Positions 1 to 12,007 are shown, counted from the stretch's first letter. The stretch is 64,000 nt of DNA from Variovorax paradoxus (GCF_029919115.1 NZ_CP123990.1:5420501-5484500), one strand, 5' to 3'. A program made the numbers and translations. Notes: a model not told the origin generated them from the letters alone.

Positions 1-1
1 T

Positions 2-679
2 TCCATCAATCTCGGCAATCCGATCCTCGCCAACAAGGACGCCGCCACGGGCGAGCCGGTTGGCGTGTCGACCGATCTCGCGCGCGAGTTTGCACGGCGG
101 CTTGGCGTGGGCATCGAGCTGGTGGTGTTCGAAAAGGCGGCCGCGTCGGTCGATGCGGTCAAGAGCGAGAAGGCCGACATCGGCTTCTTTGCCATCGACC
201 CGGCGCGCAGCGAAGGGCTGCTCTTTACAGCGCCCTATGTGCTCATCGAAGGCAGCTACCTGGTCCGCGGCGCATCGGAGCTCACCGACAACGCGCAAGT
301 CGATCGTGCAGGCGTGCGGATCTCGGTCGGTGCGGGCAGTGCCTACGACCTGTTCCTGACGCGTGAGATCAAGCACGCAGAAATCGTGCGGCTCCAAGGT
401 GCGCCGGCGGCGCTCGCCGCATTGCGCTCCGGTCAGGTCGAGGTGGCCGCCGGCATCAAGCAACTGCTCGAGGCAGAGGCGCAGCGCGAGCCTGGCGTGC
501 GCGTGCTGCCCGGGCGCTTCATGGTGATCCAGCAGGCGATGGGCACGCCCGCCAGCCGCGGCGCCGAGGCGCAGGGGCTGCTGGCGGCGTTTGTCGAAGA
601 GATGAAGGCCGGCGGTTTCGTGGCCGATGCGCTGGCGCGCCACCGCATCGAGGGCGCCGCCGTCGCGCCAGCGGCGTAG
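2..679 (+). CDS. Periplasmic solute-binding protein, family 3 type (5' partial)
   Basis: The reading frame is already open at base 2, so the gene starts upstream of the window; the GTG at 65 is internal. The visible 225 residues resemble the amino-acid type (SBP_bac_3, family 3) binding proteins: a GVSTDLAREFARRLG stretch, a KADIGFFAIDPAR stretch and a later GQVEVAAG segment follow the order seen in these two-lobed periplasmic receptors. The signal peptide and first strand are outside the window, so neither transporter class nor ligand can be judged. No permease or ATPase gene follows, because the next gene is on the other strand. Confidence 0.75.
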   Translation, partial: SINLGNPILANKDAATGEPVGVSTDLAREFARRLGVGIELVVFEKAAASVDAVKSEKADIGFFAIDPARSEGLLFTAPYVLIEGSYLVRGASELTDNAQVDRAGVRISVGAGSAYDLFLTREIKHAEIVRLQGAPAALAALRSGQVEVAAGIKQLLEAEAQREPGVRVLPGRFMVIQQAMGTPASRGAEAQGLLAAFVEEMKAGGFVADALARHRIEGAAVAPAA

Positions 680-703
680 CCGGCCGGCCTTAGCCTGCGC
701 AGC

Positions 704-1114
704 TCACAACTTGTGGGCTTCGACCGGTCCTCGCGAATAGAACAGGAAGTACCCGGTTGCGGTGCTGAAGTCGTTCTTCTTCCAGCCCGGCGGCACCTTG
801 AACACCCCGAGCTGTTCGCTGGCAACACCCACAAAGGCCGTGTTGCCGGTGTCGGTGGTGATCCTGCGCCAAGCCTCGCGCGTCACCGGCTGCATCTGCA
901 TCTTGGGTTCGCTCCACTCGGGCGTTCGAACCTTGTCGCGCATGATGTAGCGGCCGCCCTGGCGTTCGATCTTCACCAGCTCTTTCAGAACGCCGTTGCT
1001 CTTGACGGCATACACGCCGACCAGTTCCGCCTCGGGCCCGCCGCCCGGGCTGCAGCCGGACAGCAGCAGCAATGCGAACGTGCCGGCCGCAAGATAGCTC
1101 AGTGCCTTTTTCAT
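704..1114 (-). CDS. Small hypothetical lipoprotein
   Basis: This 136-residue product begins with a lipoprotein signal: a lysine-containing start, a hydrophobic stretch and a lipobox ending LLSGC, so Cys21 would be the lipidated residue. The mature part is about 115 residues, with no family that I recognise. It contains an aromatic-rich C-terminal segment (GYFLFYSR). It lies 11 bp downstream of the aminopeptidase gene stop on the same strand, so the two are probably co-transcribed. The localisation call is firm and the function is unknown. Confidence 0.7.
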   Translation of the reverse strand: MKKALSYLAAGTFALLLLSGCSPGGGPEAELVGVYAVKSNGVLKELVKIERQGGRYIMRDKVRTPEWSEPKMQMQPVTREAWRRITTDTGNTAFVGVASEQLGVFKVPPGWKKNDFSTATGYFLFYSRGPVEAHKL

Positions 1115-1125
1115 GGCGGTGCTCC

Positions 1126-3345
1126 TCAGCGCTTGTCGTTCTCGCGCAGCTTCAGGCTGCCCTGGTAGCGCAGTGCGTGCGGGTAGTCTTCCTTGCCGCC
1201 GGCTTCCTGAACCATCATCTTCTGCTGGCTGGCCTCTGTCTTGGCGAGCAGGGTCGACGGCAGGTTAAGGACACCCTTGATCTGGTCGTACTGCGCCTGG
1301 GTGATGCGGCCGATCGAAAGAAGACGGAATGCATCTCTCTCGATGTTGAGCAGCAGCGGCTTGTTGTCGGCAAAGTTCTGCGCTTTGGCCAGCAGATCGC
1401 TCCACGACTGCGTGCTGTAGTTGCTCACGTAGTAGTCCTGCCCGGTGGGCCCGGCAAGCACGGCGGTGCAACCCGGAAGCTCGAGTTGCGTGGTGGTCGT
1501 GGCCATGACAAAGGTCTTGCGCTCCTGCATTGCATCGCCGTAGGCCAGCGTGACGGGAATGGTCCACGACGAAGCCGGATAGGCGTTCTGGTTGGGGAAC
1601 GGCTCCTGGGCGATGGACACGAAGGTGCGGTCGCCCGCGCATTGCGCATCCACCGTGAGCAGCGGCACGCCGGTCTGGCGGATGAAGCTGTCGCCGATGT
1701 CGGCCACCTTCTTTCCGGCACTCGCCTTTTCAATCGAGTTCCACAGCCGCGACGGCGTGGCATTGCCGAACGCATAGTCTTTCAGGTACAGCTGCAGGCC
1801 CTTCTGCATCGCCTCTTCGCCAATGTAGTTCTGCACCATTTCCAGCACATGGCTGCCCTTGTTGTAGACAAAGATCGAAGGGCTGATGAAGCCGAAAGAG
1901 CCCGCATCGTTCAGGTTGCGCTGCACCGGCACCGCGGTGTCCTTCAGGTCGGCCACGATCACGCTGTGTTTGTCGAGCACGTAGTCCGAAAAGCTGTAGT
2001 AGTTCGGGTGAAACTTGATCGTGGTGCGGCGGTCGAACCAGCGTGCGAAAGATTCGTTCAGCCACACGTTGTCCCACCAGTCGAGCGTGACCAGGTCGCC
2101 GAACCACTGGTGCGCGATCTCGTGCGTCACCACGGTCACCGAATACAGCGTGGGCGTGTCGCCTGGCCTGGTGAGCACGCGGTCGGCAAACTCGAAGATC
2201 GAGCCCCAGTTTTCCATACCCCCAAAGCCGGTGTTCGGCTTGTTGTTGTAGCTGTCGTTGGCAGCCACGGTGTCGAACTTCTTGAACGGCAACGGAATGC
2301 CGGTGTAGTTGTAGTAGTAGTCCATGGCCACCTTGGTCCACTCCATTGCGAACGTGGCCCACGTGGAGCGGCCCGGCGGCGTGAACCAGCGCAACGGCAT
2401 TTCGCTGCCGTCCAGCGGGCTCTTGAAGGTGTCCGAAAGAATGTCGAACTTGCCGCCGCCGAAGAAGGTCAGGTACATCGGCATCGACGGTGTCTTCTCG
2501 AACGACACCTGCTGGTAGCCGTCGGGCAGCTTGACGGCCGATTTTTGCGCAGCGTTCGACACCGTTTGCCAATCGCCCGGCACCTCCGCCGAAATCTCGA
2601 AGGTGTGGCGGAAGGCCGGTTCGTCCCAGCCCGGGAACCATTGGCGTGCGTAGTTGGTTTCGCCCTGCGTCACGATCGCGTCGCTGCTCACGCCCTCGGG
2701 CGTGGACAGGCCCACCTTGAAAATGCCGGTTGCCGCCGAGCAGAACGGGTTGCGGGCCATTTCGTCCGGCGGGCAATACTCCGCATCGGAGAATTGGATC
2801 TTCCCGTCCCATTCCATGTGCAGCAGGTATTTGCCCTTGGCAATCTGCCCGTCGTTGCGCCGCAGCTGAACAAAGTCGCCCAGCGTCTGCGGGGTGGGAA
2901 CAAGCGGAATCACCTCGGCAGGGTTCGAGAGCTTGCGCAAGGTGGTGCGGCCATTGGCAAACTTGAGGTTGTGCGCGGCCACCACGATGGCATCAACGGG
3001 CTTGAGCACTTCGATCTCCACGTCGCCGCGGCCCACAAAGGTCTTCAGTGCCGCATCGGGCCGAAACCAGAGCTTGTAGTTGATGGGCCAGACGGTATCG
3101 GGCAGCTCCATCGGCTTGACGGACCGGTCGACCTGCGGCGCGGCTGCCACCGGTGCGAGCGCCGGTCCGTCGTCGGGCGCCTTGGGCGAGGCCGCACTTT
3201 CCGCCAGCGGTGCCGGCGCATTCAGCGCGGTGCCTCCGAAAGAAGATTCGCCGCCGCCCCCTCCGCCGCCGCAGGCCACCAGGGTGGCAAGGGTCACGGC
3301 GGTAATGGCAAGGTTGTTGACGGCTGGCTTGACTAGTTTCTTCAT
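1126..3345 (-). CDS. M1-family zinc aminopeptidase, lipoprotein
   Basis: This 739-residue enzyme is predicted to remove N-terminal residues from peptides in the cell envelope. The gluzincin signature is complete: HEIAH at residues 408-412 supplies two zinc ligands and the catalytic Glu, and Glu431 in WLNESFARW, 18 residues after the second His, is the third ligand. The exopeptidase substrate motif appears as GGMEN near residue 375 (GAMEN in most relatives). I chose the ATG at 3345 rather than the longer frame to 3717. It gives a clean lipoprotein signal with lipobox LVAC followed by a polyglycine linker, and the upstream extension is low-complexity shadow sequence. The small lipoprotein gene follows 11 bp downstream. 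Confidence 0.9.
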   Translation of the reverse strand: MKKLVKPAVNNLAITAVTLATLVACGGGGGGGESSFGGTALNAPAPLAESAASPKAPDDGPALAPVAAAPQVDRSVKPMELPDTVWPINYKLWFRPDAALKTFVGRGDVEIEVLKPVDAIVVAAHNLKFANGRTTLRKLSNPAEVIPLVPTPQTLGDFVQLRRNDGQIAKGKYLLHMEWDGKIQFSDAEYCPPDEMARNPFCSAATGIFKVGLSTPEGVSSDAIVTQGETNYARQWFPGWDEPAFRHTFEISAEVPGDWQTVSNAAQKSAVKLPDGYQQVSFEKTPSMPMYLTFFGGGKFDILSDTFKSPLDGSEMPLRWFTPPGRSTWATFAMEWTKVAMDYYYNYTGIPLPFKKFDTVAANDSYNNKPNTGFGGMENWGSIFEFADRVLTRPGDTPTLYSVTVVTHEIAHQWFGDLVTLDWWDNVWLNESFARWFDRRTTIKFHPNYYSFSDYVLDKHSVIVADLKDTAVPVQRNLNDAGSFGFISPSIFVYNKGSHVLEMVQNYIGEEAMQKGLQLYLKDYAFGNATPSRLWNSIEKASAGKKVADIGDSFIRQTGVPLLTVDAQCAGDRTFVSIAQEPFPNQNAYPASSWTIPVTLAYGDAMQERKTFVMATTTTQLELPGCTAVLAGPTGQDYYVSNYSTQSWSDLLAKAQNFADNKPLLLNIERDAFRLLSIGRITQAQYDQIKGVLNLPSTLLAKTEASQQKMMVQEAGGKEDYPHALRYQGSLKLRENDKR

Positions 3346-4014
3346 GATGATCGCCTCTTGGTAAAGACAGGCACCGCCCCGCATGTACCGGCGGATAGCC
3401 GGCGTGGCGCGAGCGCGCAAAGATGGAATGAACGGATGGAATGAACAGCACATCGAACAGGCAGGCAGCACCGCACCCTCCCGGCGAACGAAACGTTCGC
3501 AGGAAAACGCGGGCAGCATGCTGGTCTTGTCGAGCCGGCGCAGCACGAACGTGCCGCACCGAACCCCACCGCCTTCAGGCGGGTGGTCCGAGGATGCGGG
3601 GGGCGAGGGGTTCCATTCCCGTCGATTCGCGAGGGCTATGGAATGGCTGTGCCGGGCCGAGTTGAATGCCTGGAGAGTGGGCTTAGCGCACGCGCGCCAA
3701 CTCATCATTGCCGGCATGGAACCGGGGTTGCGACGGCAAGTTCTTGTGGGCTGTTATGGATAGCTTCACGTGCGCGCTCCCTCCTTGGAAGTGCGAACAT
3801 TTTTAGCTGATCGCGTGCGCCCACTCAACGGATCGCGGAACTTTTCCCTCTCAAAATGTTCGCGCGCCATACGACAAAGGGAGTCATTGAATGCGGGCGC
3901 GCAATGCACTACGAAGATGGTTCCTTCTTCTTGCTGCAAGCGCTTGGCTGCTCAAGAAAACAGGCGCACGCCTTGTGACCATGCAGCCACAGATTGCATG
4001 CATCTATTGCGGCG
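3346..4014. other. 669-bp intergenic region without a convincing gene
   Basis: This gap lies between the start of the aminopeptidase gene and the end of the ketopantoate reductase-like gene. Several short frames cross it, but none has a plausible start, conserved look or partner. It must contain the aminopeptidase promoter. The only clear structure is an 11-bp perfect inverted repeat, described separately. I see no tRNA, terminator hairpin with a T-run, or riboswitch-like fold. Confidence 0.5.
3793..3863. repeat. 11-bp perfect inverted repeat, 49-bp spacing
   Basis: GCGAACATTTT at 3793-3803 is matched exactly by AAAATGTTCGC at 3853-3863. The arms flank 49 bp in the intergenic region upstream of the aminopeptidase gene. 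The spacing is too wide for a simple terminator stem, and about five helical turns apart would suit two operator half-sites. The function is not established. Confidence 0.4.
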
Positions 4015-5045
4015 TTAAAGCCAGAGTGCGTCTTGCAATTGCTGCGCAGTCCAGCGCCTGGGCTGCCGGGGCCACTCTTCGAGCAAGGCAGACATCCTTG
4101 CATTGCGCGGCGCTTCCATGTCCTGGTCGTGCGCAAGCCGCACGACCTCTCCGCTGAGCGCATCGATCTCGGTACGCCGGCCGAGCGACAGGTCATCTGC
4201 CATGCTGGAGCGGGCCTTTGCGTCGATGCGCAGCATGCGCGCCGCGACGATGCGAAACAGCCAATCGGGCAGGCGCAGCACCGTCGAGAGCCGCCGCGCC
4301 GGCACCGCGGCCACTTGCGCGGGTGCAATGCCGGCGCTGCCGAGCACGCTCAGTGCCTCATCGATCAGCGCGGCAAAGCAGCAGCGGTAGCCGCGCTGCA
4401 GCAGCTCTTCCCGCAGGGGCAGGCCCGAAAGCGCATTGACCGGGTTGTTGAGATTGAGCAGCAGCTTGCCCCATTGCACGGGCAGCAGGTCGGCGTACAG
4501 GTCGAGGGGTATGCCGGCACGCTCGAACACCGGCACCCAGGGCCGCAGCGCCGCGTCGTCCTTCGCGGCCAGCCGCCCTGCCGTGCCCCGGTGAAAGGCG
4601 CCCGGCGCGGTTTCAGCCACGTTGTAAGGCACCATGCCGGGCAGCACGCCGAGCGTAGGGCCGGCCTTCGATGCCGCGGCGCAATTGGAAATGCCGTTCT
4701 GGAGCGAGACGACCGTGGTGCCCGCCGGCAATGCAAAGGCCAGCTCGGCGGCGGCCTCGGCCGTGGCGCCGCTTTTTACGCACAACAGAACCAGTGCCGG
4801 CGTTGCTCCGACAGGCACCTGGTCGCTCAGCCGCAGGCTGGCGGCAGGCAGGCGATGCGAACCGCCTTCGAGATCGCTGAGCGCAAGGCCGTTCGCAGCA
4901 AGGCTTTGCAGCACGCGCGGGCGGCCGACAAAAGTGACCGGAACACCCGCCGCGGCAAGGCTGCCGCCGATGAAGCAACCGATGGTGCCCGCTCCCATCA
5001 CCAGCACTTCGCCGGGAGGGGAACCGAGCACCTCGGTGGTGGCCA

Positions 5046-5046
<1 letters not shown>
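4015..5046 (-). CDS. 2-dehydropantoate 2-reductase family protein (PanE/ApbA)
   Basis: This 343-residue protein belongs to the family that reduces ketopantoate to pantoate with NADPH in coenzyme A synthesis; many paralogues act on other 2-keto acids. A Rossmann glycine pattern, Gly18-x-Gly20-x-x-Gly23, opens the protein. A conserved lysine lies in the QWGKLLLNL segment and a family Glu in RRTEIDAL near the C-terminus. The start overlaps the alaS stop by one base (TGATG), so translation is coupled to alaS. The length is slightly above the 300-residue norm. Family assignment is solid, but I do not claim that this is the housekeeping panE. Confidence 0.85.
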
Positions 5047-7745
<2,699 letters not shown>

Positions 7746-7829
7746 CTTTTGGATTTCGTCTTCTGTCGGGGACGGCCTGGCGATGGCGACCCTCTCGTCG
7801 AACCCACTGCGTCGAACCGACCTAACTGC

Positions 7830-7857
7830 TTGATTTACTTGAACAAACGATTATAGG
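7830..7857. promoter_or_regulatory. Candidate promoter elements between alaS and the ferritin-like gene
   Basis: The 259-bp divergent gap has one AT-rich patch. On the minus strand TATAAT (7855-7850) is a perfect -10 hexamer about 105 bp before alaS, but no good -35 is seen 16-18 bp upstream. On the plus strand TTGATT (7830-7835) and TATAGG (7852-7857) are 16 bp apart and could serve the ferritin-like gene. The evidence is hexamer resemblance only. Confidence 0.3.
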
Positions 7858-8004
7858 TTTGGCTACCGCCCCGCGCCTTGCCCGCCAGCGGCCGTCAGCT
7901 TGGCGTGGGTAGCGCCGCTACCATGGCTGGCGCGGAACAGAACCAAATGCGTTCGGCTTCGTCCTAACTGCTGTTTTCATTCCGATGCGAATCAAGGAGC
8001 ATGC

Positions 8005-8826
8005 ATGGCAGGTCATGAGGCGCCACACTGGAAGATCGAGGATCTGGAGTTTTCGCGCATTGCGTGCGACGAAGTCCGCCGGGACGAGAATCTTTTCTAC
8101 CTTGTCGCTTCCGCCTCCTTCATCGAGAGCGGCTCCGACCTGTATACCCAGAACCTGGTCGATTTTTTCCGCGGCGACGACGAGGTGACCGCCTGGCTCA
8201 CGCAGCACTGGGAGGCCGAAGAGCTCCAGCACGGCAAGGCACTGCGCGCCTACGTGGCCCATGTGTGGCCCGATTTCGATTGGGAAAGCGCCTACCGCGG
8301 CTTTCTGGAGGAATACGCCACCTACTGCAAGGTCGAGCTGCTCGCCCCCACGCGCGGGCTCGAAATGACCGCACGCTGCGTGGTCGAAACCGGCACCGCC
8401 ACCTACTACCGCGCCATGGCGCGCGCCACCTCCGAACCCGTGCTGCGCGACCTGGCCAACCGCATTGCGGCCGACGAGGTGAGCCACTACAAGCACTTCT
8501 ACCGGTTCTTTCGCCGCTATCGCGACCAGGAACGCCTCAGCCGCTTCCGCGTGCTCGGCACCATCGGCCGGCGCACGCTGGAGCTGAAGAGCGAAGACGC
8601 CGACTGCGCCATTCGCCATGTGGTGCGCGCCCGCTCGCCCGAGCGCGCCGGCGACACGGCTTTTGTGCAGCGGCTGAGTGCGCGCATGAACAGCACCGTG
8701 CGCACCAACCTGAGCGCCGGCGCCACCCTCAAGATGCTGATGCGTCCGCTGGAACTGCCGGCGGGCGTGCAAACCATGATCCAGTACCCCATCAGGCAGT
8801 TCATGGAGCATGTTTTCCTGCGGTGA
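8005..8826 (+). CDS. Ferritin-like diiron protein (acyl-ACP desaturase-like fold)
   Basis: This 273-residue helical protein has a complete carboxylate-bridged diiron set: Glu41, Glu73-x-x-His76 (EELQH), Glu128 and Glu158-x-x-His161 (DEVSHY). That pattern is shared by ferritin-like oxidases and by soluble stearoyl-ACP desaturases. The substrate is unknown. The ATG at 8005 is chosen because AAGGAG at 7994-7999 sits five bases upstream; an out-of-frame ATG at 8001 is ignored. There is no signal peptide. It is transcribed alone, divergently from alaS. An oxygenase or desaturase role is inference; the metal site is read directly. Confidence 0.8.
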   Translation: MAGHEAPHWKIEDLEFSRIACDEVRRDENLFYLVASASFIESGSDLYTQNLVDFFRGDDEVTAWLTQHWEAEELQHGKALRAYVAHVWPDFDWESAYRGFLEEYATYCKVELLAPTRGLEMTARCVVETGTATYYRAMARATSEPVLRDLANRIAADEVSHYKHFYRFFRRYRDQERLSRFRVLGTIGRRTLELKSEDADCAIRHVVRARSPERAGDTAFVQRLSARMNSTVRTNLSAGATLKMLMRPLELPAGVQTMIQYPIRQFMEHVFLR

Positions 8827-8922
8827 TCGGGGCAGCCGCAGTGGCGCGCAAACGCCGAATTGGCGCACAACAGCCAGAAACTCAGATGTATACTTTAGAG
8901 GTACTTTGCTGGGTTCCGCGAA

Positions 8923-9321
8923 ATGCCTGAATTTGCCCCAAGAAATGCCCGCCTCGAATGGGCGTCGCTGTTCGCTGCCGAATGGACGCGGCTGGCTGGG
9001 GGGCGTGCCGATCATGAATTCTTGATCGACCAGGGCCTCAGCCTGGTGCGGGTGGTGGGCGACCGGGAACCCGCCGACGTGGCACGGCAGCACTTCGAAA
9101 ACACCCCCGAGCCCGAGCAGCTGGTGCGCGACCCCGAGACCAACTTCACCTCGCTGGCGGCCGAGGTCGGCATCATCAAGCCGGGCGAACGGCTCGACCA
9201 GATGCATATCGAATTCGCCCATGGCATTGCGGAACTGTGCGCTGCGGTGGGCGACGGCTACGGCGATTCGGCCTCCGCCAATGCGGGCCGGCACATCAGG
9301 GCGCTGTACGGCCCGGTTTGA
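8923..9321 (+). CDS. Hypothetical protein, 132 residues
   Basis: I do not recognise this soluble, acidic 132-residue product. It has no signal peptide, membrane segment or cysteine cluster suggestive of a cofactor. Codon usage matches the neighbours and the frame is open over its full length, which supports a real gene. A TATACT hexamer about 30 bp before the ATG could be its -10. It stands alone between the ferritin-like gene and two convergent small genes. Confidence 0.6.
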   Translation: MPEFAPRNARLEWASLFAAEWTRLAGGRADHEFLIDQGLSLVRVVGDREPADVARQHFENTPEPEQLVRDPETNFTSLAAEVGIIKPGERLDQMHIEFAHGIAELCAAVGDGYGDSASANAGRHIRALYGPV

Positions 9322-9358
9322 AACCGCCCGGCGCCCGTTCTTTTCTTCAGCGCCCTTC

Positions 9359-9658
9359 TCAACCGATTTTCGGCAACCCAAAGCCGAACCCGAACACCGG
9401 GCCGCTCTTCTTGGCGGGCTTTGCCGGCCCGGCCTCTTCCTCGTCTCGAGGCCCCAAGTCGAGATCGTCGATCATCTTCTGCAGCTCCAGCAGGCCGGCG
9501 GCCATCGCGGCCTTGTAGGTCTTCATCGCCCTCGGCTGCTGGCGCAAGACGCTCCAGCCTTGCCCCTCTTCCTCGTCGCCAAGCTCGACCAGGCGCCAGC
9601 GGTAGGCGCCCTCTTCCACCTCGATGACGGTGACGGCAATGCTCCGAAGCGTCGACAT
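9359..9658 (-). CDS. Small hypothetical protein, acidic middle and Gly/Phe tail
   Basis: The 99-residue product reads as a short beta-rich N-terminus (SIAVTVIEVEEGAYRWRLVEL), an acidic loop, a helix, and a lysine/proline linker ending in a GFGFGLPKIG tail. I cannot name a family. An alternative ATG at 9676 would add six residues (MADHAA). The longer open frame to 9946 has an arginine- and proline-rich composition typical of non-coding frames, so I left it out. It lies 82 bp downstream of the next minus-strand gene and may share its transcript. Confidence 0.55.
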   Translation of the reverse strand: MSTLRSIAVTVIEVEEGAYRWRLVELGDEEEGQGWSVLRQQPRAMKTYKAAMAAGLLELQKMIDDLDLGPRDEEEAGPAKPAKKSGPVFGFGFGLPKIG

Positions 9659-9740
9659 GGCTGCATGGTCGGCCATCGGCGAGCCGCGCCGTGTCGGACG
9701 AGCGCGGTTTGTTTGTTGCGACGGCCCCCTCGGCCGCTTG

Positions 9741-10142
9741 TCAGGTCGGAGCGCTGGGCTCTGATTCGGGTGCGGCGTAGCAAGTACAAGCCGGAGCGTT
9801 CGGCTGATTGGGCGCGCCGCATCGGCTGCATTGCTTTCGGTGGGGTTCGGTTGCCGCAGCGCGCTCGATGCGGCGGTGGCGCCTGGCCGCCCGCCACGTG
9901 GTTGCGGGCCGCATCCGCTCGGTGCGCAACTGGGTGATCTCGGCAATACCTTCCGGCGTGATTGCAGTCACCACAGCGGTGCGGGCCATGTTGAACTTGC
10001 CCGACGGATCGATGGCAGGCGCAATATCCGCCTCTATCAGGCCCGTTGCCTTCAGAACCGACACATGCCTGATTTCTTCCGGGTCCACGATCTCCGTAGG
10101 TAACTCGACATGCTGCAGCCGCAGCAAGAAGAGCAGGTGCAT
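9741..10142 (-). CDS. Hypothetical protein with C-terminal zinc-ribbon-like cysteines
   Basis: This 133-residue protein has a folded-looking N-terminal part (about residues 1-70) with the feel of a small helix-turn-helix or ligand-binding domain, then an arginine-rich linker. It ends in a cysteine cluster CSRCGAPNQ...CTC that could bind zinc. A GAGGGG-type ribosome site precedes the ATG by about 10 bases. Function is unknown, and DNA or RNA binding is only a guess from the basic linker plus cysteine cluster. Confidence 0.55.
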   Translation of the reverse strand: MHLLFLLRLQHVELPTEIVDPEEIRHVSVLKATGLIEADIAPAIDPSGKFNMARTAVVTAITPEGIAEITQLRTERMRPATTWRAARRHRRIERAAATEPHRKQCSRCGAPNQPNAPACTCYAAPESEPSAPT

Positions 10143-10365
10143 TTTCTTGATCCCCTCAACGAATGCTTTTTGTTGAACCTGAGGGTGCCGGATTGTTTTG
10201 AGGCAATGTGACGGTGTCTAGATTAGTTGGGTAAAAAAGTCGGGTTTGGCGGGGCGGTATCTCGCCCGGGGGCAGGCGGCATTGCCGCCGACGGGAAAGA
10301 GCTTGATTCCCAAGTAAGATCCAAAGCTCAGGTCGACAACCCGTGGCGTCAGCGGGTTGCGAAAT

Positions 10366-10439
10366 GCGGGTGTAGTTCAATGGTAGAACGGCAGCTTCCC
10401 AAGCTTCATACGAGGGTTCGATTCCCTTCACCCGCTCCA
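10366..10439 (+). tRNA. glyU: tRNA-Gly (anticodon CCC)
   Basis: This 74-nt sequence folds as a full cloverleaf: the GCGGGTG acceptor strand pairs with CACCCGC, followed by the discriminator T and encoded CCA at 10437-10439. The D-loop contains TTCAATGGTAGAA and the T-arm is GAGGGTTCGATTCCCTT. The anticodon loop TTCCCAA gives anticodon CCC, reading GGG glycine codons. The anticodon stem has one non-canonical pair (second position). The order of elements closely matches the Escherichia coli tRNA-Gly(CCC). The 294 bp up to the next gene show nothing else I can support. Confidence 0.97.
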
Positions 10440-10733
10440 AGCGCCGCGCGAGCAAGCTGAAACTCCGCAGGAGCAGGAAGCGCTTCGTAAGCCGCATCTA
10501 CGGCACGCTCGCGCAAAGCGATGCTGAGCAAGATCCCCCGGCCTGCCCCAACCTGCATCGCAATCGTCCCCGCCCGGCCCCGAGCCCGCGATCTGCCGCC
10601 CGCGTTGGAGAAGTCAGCGGACCCCGGCGCTTCTTCGGAACGTACGCGCTCCGTCATTCAGGAGACAGCCGCCCGGCCGCCTGCCAGGGAAGATCGAGGC
10701 ACACCCACCGCCCCTCTTCGAAAGACGCCTCTC

Positions 10734-11966
10734 ATGGAATTCGCCTACACGCCCAAGGTCCAGGACCTGCGCACGCGCCTGCTCGCCTTCATGGATGCAC
10801 ACATTTATCCGAACGAGAAGCGGCAGGCTGAAGAGGCGCATCAGTCGTATCTCAACGCGCAGAAGAACGGCGGTTTCTACACCGGCTTGCCGCTCTTGGA
10901 AGAGCTGAAAGAAAAGGCTCGCGCGGCGGGCCTGTGGAACCTGTTCCTGCCCGAAACGGCGCACGGCGCGGGCCTGACCAACCTCGAATACGCGCCGCTG
11001 TGCGAGATCATGGGCCGCCGCTACTGGAGCGCCGAGGCGTTCAACTGCAGCGCGCCTGACACGGGCAACACCGAGGTGATCGAGCGCTACGGTTCGGCCG
11101 CGCAGAAGGCGCGCTGGCTGCAGCCGCTGCTCGACGGGCAGATTCGCTCCGCCTTTGCAATGACCGAACCGGCAGTGGCCTCTTCGGACGCCACCAACAT
11201 CGCATGCAGCATTCGGCGCGAAGGCAATGAGTACGTGATCAATGGGCGCAAGTGGTACATCACCGGCGCCATGAACGAACGGTGCAAGCTGTTCATCCTC
11301 ATGGGCAAGACCGACCCCGACAACGCCAATCGCCACAAGCAGCAATCCATGATCATCGTGCCCGCCGACGCGCCCGGCATCACGGTGCTGCGCGACATGG
11401 CGCTGGTCAATCACTTCGATGCGCCCTTTGGCCACCCTGAGGTGCTGTTCGAGAACGTGCGCGTGCCGGTCGACAACATCCTGCTCGGCGAGGGCCGCGG
11501 GTTCGAAATTGCGCAGGGCCGCCTTGGCCCGGGGCGCATTCACCACTGCATGCGCATGATCGGCATGGCCGAGTCGGCCCTGGAGATGATGTGCGAACGC
11601 GTGGTGTCGCGCGTGGCCTTTGGCAAGCCGCTGGCCGAACAAGGCGTGTGGCGCGAACGCATTGCCAAGAGCCGCATGCTGATCGACCAGACCCGATGGA
11701 TGGTGCTGCACGCCGCCTGGCGCATGGACACGGTGGGCAACAAGGTGGCGGCGCAGGAGATCGCGATGATCAAGGTGATTGCGCCGAACAACTGCATCCA
11801 GGTGATCGACGATGCGATGCAAGCATTCGGCGCCATGGGCTTGAGCCAGGACACGCTGCTGGTGAACTTCTGGGCCTACGCGCGCCACCTGCGCATGGCC
11901 GACGGGCCCGATGAAGTGCACCGCAACGCAATTGCCAAGCACGAGCTTGCACGCTACGCGCGCTGA
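10734..11966 (+). CDS. Acyl-CoA dehydrogenase family protein
   Basis: This 410-residue FAD enzyme is predicted to introduce the alpha-beta double bond in an acyl-CoA. The three-part acyl-CoA dehydrogenase fold is visible: an N-terminal helical part, a middle beta part with the FAD/substrate signature [15 protein letters not shown] and a WYITGA segment, and a C-terminal helical part with [11 protein letters not shown] and [10 protein letters not shown]. It most resembles the large ACAD10/11-like subgroup. The ATG at 10734 starts the conserved sequence; the frame extends 71 codons further upstream but as arginine/proline-rich filler. Substrate chain length is not predictable. Confidence 0.88.
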   Translation: MEFAYTPKVQDLRTRLLAFMDAHIYPNEKRQAEEAHQSYLNAQKNGGFYTGLPLLEELKEKARAAGLWNLFLPETAHGAGLTNLEYAPLCEIMGRRYWSAEAFNCSAPDTGNTEVIERYGSAAQKARWLQPLLDGQIRSAFAMTEPAVASSDATNIACSIRREGNEYVINGRKWYITGAMNERCKLFILMGKTDPDNANRHKQQSMIIVPADAPGITVLRDMALVNHFDAPFGHPEVLFENVRVPVDNILLGEGRGFEIAQGRLGPGRIHHCMRMIGMAESALEMMCERVVSRVAFGKPLAEQGVWRERIAKSRMLIDQTRWMVLHAAWRMDTVGNKVAAQEIAMIKVIAPNNCIQVIDDAMQAFGAMGLSQDTLLVNFWAYARHLRMADGPDEVHRNAIAKHELARYAR

Positions 11967-11967
11967 C

Positions 11968-12002
11968 AAAAAAAGGCTTCGCGGGAGGTCTTCTCCTCCT
12001 GC
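11968..12002 (-). terminator. Rho-independent terminator for the methyltransferase genes
   Basis: Read on the minus strand, GCAGGAGG (12002-11995) pairs with CCTCCCGC (11988-11981) around a six-base loop, with one G-T wobble. Six bases further comes a run of seven Ts (A-run at 11968-11974). It sits directly after the stop of the gene at 12008 in the 41-bp convergent gap, so it fits termination of the minus-strand pair. It may also slow plus-strand transcription. Confidence 0.55.
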
Positions 12003-12007
12003 CGCCC

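Noticed and set aside
1072..3336. 754-residue plus-strand open frame
   Set aside because: It lies antisense to the aminopeptidase gene; composition is His/Arg/Val-rich with no motifs, while the opposite strand has the complete zinc signature.
9741..10142. Zinc-finger transcription factor
   Set aside because: Only a cysteine cluster at the C-terminus is seen; without a recognisable DNA-binding fold a regulator call would be invention.
10156..10497. 113-residue minus-strand open frame containing GIEPSYEAWEAAVLPLNYTR
   Set aside because: It is the antisense of the tRNA-Gly gene at 10366-10439; this peptide is a well-known false prediction opposite glycine tRNAs.
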